Below are positions 41,216 through 46,741 of a stretch of 46,741 nt of DNA, in pieces (position 1 is the stretch's first letter; every line of letters starts with the position of its first letter). The notes below the pieces were generated by a model. It saw only the letters and a program-made list of their open reading frames with translations, did not search any database and was not told the origin of the DNA. This DNA comes from Achromobacter agilis (lineage in GTDB: Bacteria; Pseudomonadota; Gammaproteobacteria; Burkholderiales; Burkholderiaceae_B), in the NCBI RefSeq assembly GCF_900496965.1, contig NZ_UFQB01000038.1:1-46741 (forward strand), in the 5' to 3' direction. Position numbers and translations under genes: made by a program.

Positions 41216-42481
41216 ATGAACCGCCGCTTCACCTTGCTTGCCCTGGCTTCGTCCGCCGTATTGTCCCTGTCCGCCGCCGCGGCCCAGCCCGCCGTCCAGG
41301 CTGGCTCCCCGCTACCCGCCTGGGCCGCTTCCTGGTTCGCCAGCCCGCAGCCTCTGTGGGAAGACTCCTTCGTGCTGTCTACGGGCATGCCCGCCGAACT
41401 GCGTGGCCAGACCCTGCGCGAAACGCTCATGCTCAGCCTGGGCGGCCGGCGCCTGCGGGTGGTGCTTTCCAACCGCTATGGCACGCAGCCGCTGGTGATC
41501 GGCGCGGCCCGCGTGGCGTTGTCCGCCGGCGGCGCGGCGATAGACCAGCGCTCCGATCGTGCGCTGGCGTTCGGCGGCCGTCCCGGCGTGACCGTGGCGC
41601 CCGGGGCGCAGGCGGTCAGCGACCCGGTGGAGCTGGCCGTGCCCGCCTTGGGCGAGCTGGCCGTCAGCACGTATTTCCCCGGCGCCACGCCCGTCACGAC
41701 CTTCCATTGGGGCGCACAGCAGAGCGGGGCGCTGATTTCCGGCGACGCGACCGCGGCGGCGGACCTGCCCGGCGCAGAGGCGCTGGAGGGCCGGGCCTTT
41801 CTGGCGGGCGTGTGGGTGGAGCGCCCCGCGCCCGCACCGGTGGTGGCGGCCTTCGGCGATTCGCTGACCGACGGCAACGGATCCACGCCCGGGGCGAACC
41901 GCCGCTGGCCGGACGTCCTGGCCCGCCGTCTGGCGCCGCAAGGCGTGGGCGTGGTGAACGCCGGGATTTCGGGCGCGCGCGTCTGGGGCGACAAGATGGG
42001 CGTGAACGCGATGGCGCGCTTCGAGGCGGACGTGTTGTCGCAGCCCGGCGTGCGCACGGTGGTGATGATGATGGGCATCAACGACATCGGCTGGCCGGAC
42101 AGCGCCTTCGCGCCGGACGACGCTCCGATGACGGCGGCCCGGCTGGTCGAGGGCTACCGCCAGCTGGCGGATGCCGCGCGCGCCCGCGGCGTGCGCATCG
42201 TGGGAGGCACCATCGCGCCCTTTGAAGGCTCGCTGCACGGCACGCCGCTGTCGGGCCACTACAGCCCGGCGAAGGACGCGGTGCGGCTTGAGGTGAACCG
42301 CTGGATCCGCGAAAGCGGCGCGTTCGATGCGGTGGTGGATTTCGACGCGGTGCTGCGCGATCCCGCCCATCCCGCGCGCCTGTTGCCTGCCTACGATTCG
42401 GGCGACCATCTGCACCCCAGCGACGCAGGCTACGAGGCCATGGCGCAGGCGCTGGACCTGGCGACGCTGTTCGGCCGTTGA
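41216..42481 (+). CDS. SGNH/GDSL-family secreted esterase
   Basis: A 421-residue exported hydrolase. The signal peptide ends near Ala23 (SLSAAAAQ). About 185 residues of beta-rich sequence come first (VVLSNRYGTQPLVIGAARV, VSTYFPGATPV), then the SGNH domain: block I GDSLTDG with Ser216, GISGARVWGDK with the oxyanion Gly, MGINDIG with the Asn, and DHLHPSDAGY with the catalytic Asp and His. The layout fits secreted SGNH esterases of the kind found on the cell surface or medium; the substrate may be a lipid or acetylated sugar. AGGAG lies before the ATG. Divergent from LysR, convergent with dnaE2. Confidence 0.9.
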   Translation: MNRRFTLLALASSAVLSLSAAAAQPAVQAGSPLPAWAASWFASPQPLWEDSFVLSTGMPAELRGQTLRETLMLSLGGRRLRVVLSNRYGTQPLVIGAARVALSAGGAAIDQRSDRALAFGGRPGVTVAPGAQAVSDPVELAVPALGELAVSTYFPGATPVTTFHWGAQQSGALISGDATAAADLPGAEALEGRAFLAGVWVERPAPAPVVAAFGDSLTDGNGSTPGANRRWPDVLARRLAPQGVGVVNAGISGARVWGDKMGVNAMARFEADVLSQPGVRTVVMMMGINDIGWPDSAFAPDDAPMTAARLVEGYRQLADAARARGVRIVGGTIAPFEGSLHGTPLSGHYSPAKDAVRLEVNRWIRESGAFDAVVDFDAVLRDPAHPARLLPAYDSGDHLHPSDAGYEAMAQALDLATLFGR

Positions 42482-42498
42482 GCGGGGGGGCGGGCGCA

Positions 42499-45400
42499 TC
42501 AATGGAAGTTGCGGCTGTGCGTGGACAAGCCTCCCAGCAGGCCGGACAGGTCTACCAGCCGCTGCGCGATCAGGTGGCGCACGCCGTCTACGCTTTGCCA
42601 GGATCCGTAGACGCCGAGCAGCGCGGCTCCCAGCAGTTCGCGCCGCTGGCGCTCTATCAGCTCCGGGCGCACGACCACGTTGACGGGGCCGGTCTCGTCT
42701 TCCAGCGTCACGAAGATCACCCCCTTGGAGGTTTGCGGGCGCTGGCGCACGGTGACGATGCCGCAGGCGCGCGCCACGCGCTTGTCGGGGTAGCCGTTGA
42801 GGACCGATGCGGGCTGGAAGTTGCGGGCCGCCAGTTGCGGGCGCAGCAGCGCCACGGGATGGCTGCGCAAGGTCAGCCCCACGCTGCGGTAGTCGGCCGC
42901 GACGGCCTGGCTTTCCGAGGGAGCGGAGAGCCGGGGCGCGGCGGTTTCGACGATGGCGGCGTCGCGCAGCAGGTCGCGGCTCTGCACGCTGGCGGCGGCC
43001 TCCCAGCTGGCTTGGCGGCGGTGGCCCGCCAGGGTGCGCAGGGCGTCGCCGGCGGCCAGGGCGTTCAGGTCGTGGCGCGTGAGCGCGGCGCGCCGGGCCA
43101 GGTCGCCGGTGTCGGCGAACGGGGCAGCGGCGCGCGCGGCCTCGATGCGCCGGACCGCGTCTTCGCGTGCGCCCTGGATCAGGCTCAGCCCCAGCCTGAC
43201 GGCGGGCCGGACGCCGTCCGCCGCAGGCGCGTGCGGGTGCGCAGCGCGCCGAGCGCCAGGGTGCCCGGCTGGCAGCGTTTCCAGCGCCGAATCCCAGCCG
43301 CTGACCGTGACGTCGGGAGGCAGCACGCAGACGCCGTGGCGGCGGGCGTCCTGCACCAGTTGGGCGGGGGCGTAGAAGCCCATGGGCTGGGAGTTGAGCA
43401 GGGCGGCCAGGAAGGCTTCGGGCTCGTGCCGCTTGAGCCATGAACTGGAATATGCCAGCAGGGCGAAGCTGGCGGCGTGGCTTTCGGGGAAACCGTATTC
43501 GCCGAAGCCCTCGATCTGCCGGAACAGCGCTTCGGCGAATTCCAGCGTGTAGTTGTTCGCCAGCAGGCCGCCAATCAGTTTTTCGCGGTATTTGTCCACG
43601 CCGCCCTTGCGCTTCCAGGCCGCCATGGAGCGGCGCAGTGCGTCGGATTCGCCCGGCGTAAAGCCGGCGGCCACCACAGCGATCTGCATGACCTGTTCCT
43701 GGAAGATGGGCACGCCCATGGTGCGGCTGAGCACGCCTTCCACCTGAGGGCTGGGATAGGTGATGTCTTCTTTCTTCTGGCGACGGCGCAGGTAGGGGTG
43801 GACCATGCCGCCCTGGATGGGGCCGGGCCGCACGATGGCCACCTGCACCACCAGGTCGTAGTATTTGCGGGGCCGCAGGCGCGGCAGCATTGTCATCTGC
43901 GCGCGCGATTCGATCTGGAACACGCCTATGGTGTCGGCGTCGCAGATCATGTCGTAGGTGGGCTCGTCTTCCTTGGGGATGTCCTGCAGGCGCAAGGGCT
44001 GGCCGCGGCGCTGGCCGGCCAGCTCCAGGGTGCGGCGCAGCGCCGACAGCATGCCCAGCGCCAGCACGTCCACTTTCAGCAGTTTCAACGAGTCCAGGTC
44101 GTCCTTGTCCCATTGCACGACGCTGCGGTCTTCCATGGCGGCGTTCTCGATGGGCACCAGGCGCGAGAGCTTGCCGCGCGAAATCACGAAGCCGCCCGGA
44201 TGCTGCGACAGGTGGCGCGGAAAACCCATCAAGGTCTGGGCCAGGGCCGCCCATTGGCGCGCCACCTGGGATTCGGGATCCAGCCCGCAGGCGCCCAGCG
44301 TGCGCAGCATTTCCTTTTTGCCGTCCCACCAGTGGTGGGCGCGGGCCACGGCGTCGATGACGCCCGGGTCCACGCCCAGCGCGCGGCCGGTATCGCGCAG
44401 CACGCTGCGCGGCCGGTAGGAAATGACCACGGCGGTCAGCGCGGCGCGATCCCGGCCGTATTTATCGTAGATGTACTGGATGACCTCTTCGCGGCGCTGG
44501 TGCTCGAAGTCCACGTCGATGTCGGGCGGTTCGTTGCGTTCCTTGCTGATGAAGCGCTCGAACAGGCTGTTGCCGCGCGCCGGATCCACTTCGGTGATGC
44601 CCAGGCAGTAGCAGACCGCGGAATTGGCGGCGGACCCGCGGCCCTGGCACAGGATGCCGAGGCTGCGGGCATGCTGGACGATGTCGTAGACGGTCAGGAA
44701 ATAGGCTTCGTAGCGCAGCTCGGCGATCAGGGCCAGTTCCTTTTCGATCTGGGCGGCCACCTCAAGCGGAACGCCGGCGGGGAAGCGGCGGTCGGCTCCG
44801 GCCTGCGTTTCCTGGCGCAGATAGGTGGCGGGCGTATGGCCGCGCGGAACGATCTCGTCCGGGTATTCGTAGCGCAATTCGTCTAGCGAGAACGCGCAGC
44901 GGCGGGCCACCACCAGCGTCTGGGCCAGCGCCTCCGGCGGGTAGAGGCTGGCCAGCCGCATGCGCGTGCGCAGGTGCCGTTCGGCGTTGCCGGCCAACTC
45001 GTAGCCGCATTGGGACACGGGCTGGCGGGTGCGGATGCCGGTCAGCGTGTCGTGCAGCGGCTTGCGCGAGCGCAGGTGCATCTGCACCTGGCCCAGCGCC
45101 ACGACGGGCAGCCTGGCGGCTTGGGCGGCATGGAGGACCGCGACGCGGTGCAGGTCGTCGCGGGACCGGTGCAGCAGGGTCAGCCCCACCCAGGCGCGGC
45201 GGGGAAAGGCGCGCGCCAGCCAGCGCGCCTGCTCCGCCAGGCGGTCGGCGTCGGTGCCGTAGGCGGGGCTCAGGATAGCCAGGCATTCGGGCAGGTGGCG
45301 CAGGTGCGCGTAGCCCGCGGGCGGATGGGTCAGGTCTTCGGGGGCCAGCCGGTATTCGCCCTTGGGCGCCCGGGTGCGCGCCAGGGTGATCAGTTCGGAC

Positions 45401-45717
45401 AGGTTGCCGTAGCCTTCGCGGGTCTGCGCCAGCAGCGTCAGGCCCAGCGGCGCGGCGTCGGGGGCGGCGCGCAGCTGGAAGGTCGCGCCGATGATGAGCG
45501 GCAGATTCCGGGCCTTGGCCTCCACGTGGGCGCGGACCACCCCCGCCAGCGAGCACTCGTCGGTGATGGCCAGCGCCGCGTAGCCCAGCGCGGCGGCGTG
45601 CGAGACCAGTTCCTCGGGGTGGGAGGCCCCTTGCAGGAACGAGAAATTGGACTGGCATTGCAGCTCGGCGTAACCGGGCAGCGCCAGGGCGGCGGCGTCG
45701 GGGAGATCGTCGTCCAT
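42499..45717 (-). CDS. dnaE2: Error-prone DNA polymerase DnaE2
   Basis: A 1072-residue replicative-type polymerase of the DnaE2 branch, which extends past lesions during damage-induced mutagenesis together with ImuA and ImuB. The PHP domain opens with ELQCQSNFSFLQGASHPEEL and ALAITDECSLAGVVRAH. The catalytic region has GRGSAANSAVCYCLGIT and PPDIDVDFEHQRREEV, which contains the metal-binding Asp residues. The C-terminus (HLIAQRLVDLSGLLGG, ending in SRNFH) is that expected for DnaE2 in this lineage. The gene follows imuB by 3 bases on the same strand, so the operon is imuA-imuB-dnaE2, normally under LexA control; the promoter lies outside the window. Confidence 0.95.
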   Translation of the reverse strand: MDDDLPDAAALALPGYAELQCQSNFSFLQGASHPEELVSHAAALGYAALAITDECSLAGVVRAHVEAKARNLPLIIGATFQLRAAPDAAPLGLTLLAQTREGYGNLSELITLARTRAPKGEYRLAPEDLTHPPAGYAHLRHLPECLAILSPAYGTDADRLAEQARWLARAFPRRAWVGLTLLHRSRDDLHRVAVLHAAQAARLPVVALGQVQMHLRSRKPLHDTLTGIRTRQPVSQCGYELAGNAERHLRTRMRLASLYPPEALAQTLVVARRCAFSLDELRYEYPDEIVPRGHTPATYLRQETQAGADRRFPAGVPLEVAAQIEKELALIAELRYEAYFLTVYDIVQHARSLGILCQGRGSAANSAVCYCLGITEVDPARGNSLFERFISKERNEPPDIDVDFEHQRREEVIQYIYDKYGRDRAALTAVVISYRPRSVLRDTGRALGVDPGVIDAVARAHHWWDGKKEMLRTLGACGLDPESQVARQWAALAQTLMGFPRHLSQHPGGFVISRGKLSRLVPIENAAMEDRSVVQWDKDDLDSLKLLKVDVLALGMLSALRRTLELAGQRRGQPLRLQDIPKEDEPTYDMICDADTIGVFQIESRAQMTMLPRLRPRKYYDLVVQVAIVRPGPIQGGMVHPYLRRRQKKEDITYPSPQVEGVLSRTMGVPIFQEQVMQIAVVAAGFTPGESDALRRSMAAWKRKGGVDKYREKLIGGLLANNYTLEFAEALFRQIEGFGEYGFPESHAASFALLAYSSSWLKRHEPEAFLAALLNSQPMGFYAPAQLVQDARRHGVCVLPPDVTVSGWDSALETLPAGHPGARRAAHPHAPAADGVRPAVRLGLSLIQGAREDAVRRIEAARAAAPFADTGDLARRAALTRHDLNALAAGDALRTLAGHRRQASWEAAASVQSRDLLRDAAIVETAAPRLSAPSESQAVAADYRSVGLTLRSHPVALLRPQLAARNFQPASVLNGYPDKRVARACGIVTVRQRPQTSKGVIFVTLEDETGPVNVVVRPELIERQRRELLGAALLGVYGSWQSVDGVRHLIAQRLVDLSGLLGGLSTHSRNFH

Positions 45718-45720
45718 GGC

Positions 45721-46741
45721 TCAGGCGTACAACCCATGCAGGAACCAGCGGGCGTGTTCCGCGTCGCGCTCGCGGTAGATCCAGTAGCGGGCGGCGGCCT
45801 CGTCTTCGGCGACGAAGTAGTCGCGCACGGTGAGGGCCGGGTCCCACCAGCCGCTTTCGATGCGCTCGGGGCCGCGCATCAGCCGCAGCACCTGGCCGCC
45901 GTACTGCGGGCGATGGCCGGACAGCTTCAGGGGCAGCGGCGGATCCAGCAGCCAGAAGGGCCGGTCCAGCAAGGCGGGCAGGGGAGCGGGACGCTGCGCG
46001 GGGGCCAGCGCGTCGCCCCAGGCGTTGGCGGCCTCGGGGCGGTGGTCGGGAACGGGGCAGGCATGGCGCACCTGCTCGCGGCCCAGCCGCGCCACCAGCA
46101 GGTCCAGCAGCCGGGCGTGGTCGTCGGCGGTGCCACCGGGCTCGGGGAACAGGGTGGTGCTGGCGGCGGGCTGGTCCACCGTATCCGGCGCCAGCAGCGC
46201 GACGGCGATCACGGGCGCTTCCAGGGTGTAGCGGACCAGTTTTTCCCGCAACAGGTTCAGGATCTGGGGCGCCTGCCAGACCGGCTGCGCCAGGGCCAGC
46301 TCAAGCTCGGCGGGCGGCCGGGCATGGCGGCCGCGCTCGTGGTCCATGCGGAGCACCACGCGCTGCACCGCAAGTTGCCGGACGCTGAGCCAGCCGCTCA
46401 ATTGTTCGGCCAGCCGGCGCGCCACCGCCAGCACCGCGTCGGTGTGCTCTACGTAGTCCATGAGCTCGATGCGCTGCGCGAACTGGGGCGGCGGTTCGAT
46501 CCAGCGGTAGAGCTCGGGCGCCAGGCCGTAGGCGGCATCCAGGGCCTGGAGCAGTTCGGGCGCGCTGCGCCGTTGCAGGCCCGCGCGCGGCAGGGCGCGC
46601 AGGTCCGCCAGGGTGTGGCAGCCGATGTCGTCCAGCCAGTCGCGGCGGGCCTGGGCCTGGGGCAGCAGCGCCAGGGGCAGGGCGTCCAGCCGCCGGGCCA
46701 GCGTGGGCAGCGCCAGGGTGCGCCGGGGCGCGTGCCGGCCC
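45721..46741 (-). CDS. imuB: ImuB, DNA polymerase Y-family protein (C-terminal part)
   Basis: The last 339 codons of a gene that runs off the right edge; the start is not visible. Reading from the edge: RTLALPTLARRLDALPLALL, then LADLRALPRAGLQRRSAPELLQALD, then PPQFAQRIELMDYVEH, and the long C-terminal part (SGWWDPALTVRDYFVAEDEAAARYWIYRERD) that is characteristic of ImuB rather than DinB. ImuB lacks catalytic residues in known cases and acts as a hub that binds DnaE2 and the beta clamp. The C-terminal clamp-binding motif was not looked for in detail. The stop lies 3 bases before dnaE2. Confidence 0.9.
   Translation of the reverse strand, partial: GRHAPRRTLALPTLARRLDALPLALLPQAQARRDWLDDIGCHTLADLRALPRAGLQRRSAPELLQALDAAYGLAPELYRWIEPPPQFAQRIELMDYVEHTDAVLAVARRLAEQLSGWLSVRQLAVQRVVLRMDHERGRHARPPAELELALAQPVWQAPQILNLLREKLVRYTLEAPVIAVALLAPDTVDQPAASTTLFPEPGGTADDHARLLDLLVARLGREQVRHACPVPDHRPEAANAWGDALAPAQRPAPLPALLDRPFWLLDPPLPLKLSGHRPQYGGQVLRLMRGPERIESGWWDPALTVRDYFVAEDEAAARYWIYRERDAEHARWFLHGLYA

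Noticed and set aside
41312..44329. A 1005-codon open frame on the minus strand across the GDSL and dnaE2 genes
   Set aside because: It is antisense to one real gene and out of frame with the other; composition is Arg/Pro/Gly-rich as expected from high-GC shadow frames.
43477..44886. A 469-codon plus-strand open frame inside dnaE2
   Set aside because: It is an antisense shadow of conserved polymerase motifs on the other strand.

Overview
The window reads as a chromosomal segment of a high-GC betaproteobacterium of the Alcaligenaceae (Achromobacter/Bordetella type). The grounds are a Bug-type tripartite-tricarboxylate receptor, several LysR, AraC, GntR and RpiR regulators beside small catabolic operons, an imuB-dnaE2 mutagenesis cassette and a FecI/FecR/TonB iron-uptake block. 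Genes are dense and many overlap by 1 to 8 bases. No rRNA, tRNA or CRISPR array was seen.

Layout. 1-4.9 kb: the end of a GntR regulator divergent from a Bug receptor and M20 amidohydrolase pair, then a VOC-MFS pair on the minus strand and a GFA-family gene. 5.0-12.4 kb: an amide/urea-type operon with a carbon-nitrogen hydrolase, a branched-chain-type ABC transporter (with a fused permease-ATPase), and at its distal end an AmiC-like ligand sensor and an AmiR-like ANTAR antiterminator. A leader with stem-loops and a textbook terminator sits directly before the first gene, so the operon looks controlled by amide-dependent antitermination of its own leader. 12.5-17.6 kb: AhpD-like, LON-domain and orphan ParB-like genes, an AraC/SDR divergent pair and an RlmN-type radical SAM methyltransferase.

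17.6-31.3 kb is accessory DNA of visibly lower GC and mixed origin: an operon of two secreted DUF1254/DUF1214 proteins plus an outer-membrane protein with a divergent AraC regulator, a short tyrosine recombinase, a secreted esterase of the Fes/IroE type, and gene remains (a decayed aminoglycoside-phosphotransferase-type kinase and tails of two other genes). A FecI-FecR-TonB receptor-PepSY iron cassette on the minus strand has a probable Fur box over the fecI promoter. Fragments of the same unknown gene family lie on both sides of the iron cassette.

31.4-37.4 kb: an RraA-type aldolase, a class I aminotransferase and a complete polar-amino-acid ABC transporter (receptor, two permeases, ATPase) followed by a LysR regulator. 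Together they look like uptake, transamination and aldol cleavage of an amino acid. 37.4-42.5 kb: an I78-type protease-inhibitor lipoprotein, an RpiR regulator with a clear palindromic operator upstream of a diaminopropionate ammonia-lyase, a LysR regulator and an SGNH/GDSL esterase. 42.5 kb to the end: dnaE2 and the 3' part of imuB on the minus strand.

The strongest leads are the attenuator plus AmiC/AmiR amide operon, the DUF1254 operon of unknown purpose, and the remnants bracketing the iron cassette. All family names come from motif recognition by eye; no database search was run.
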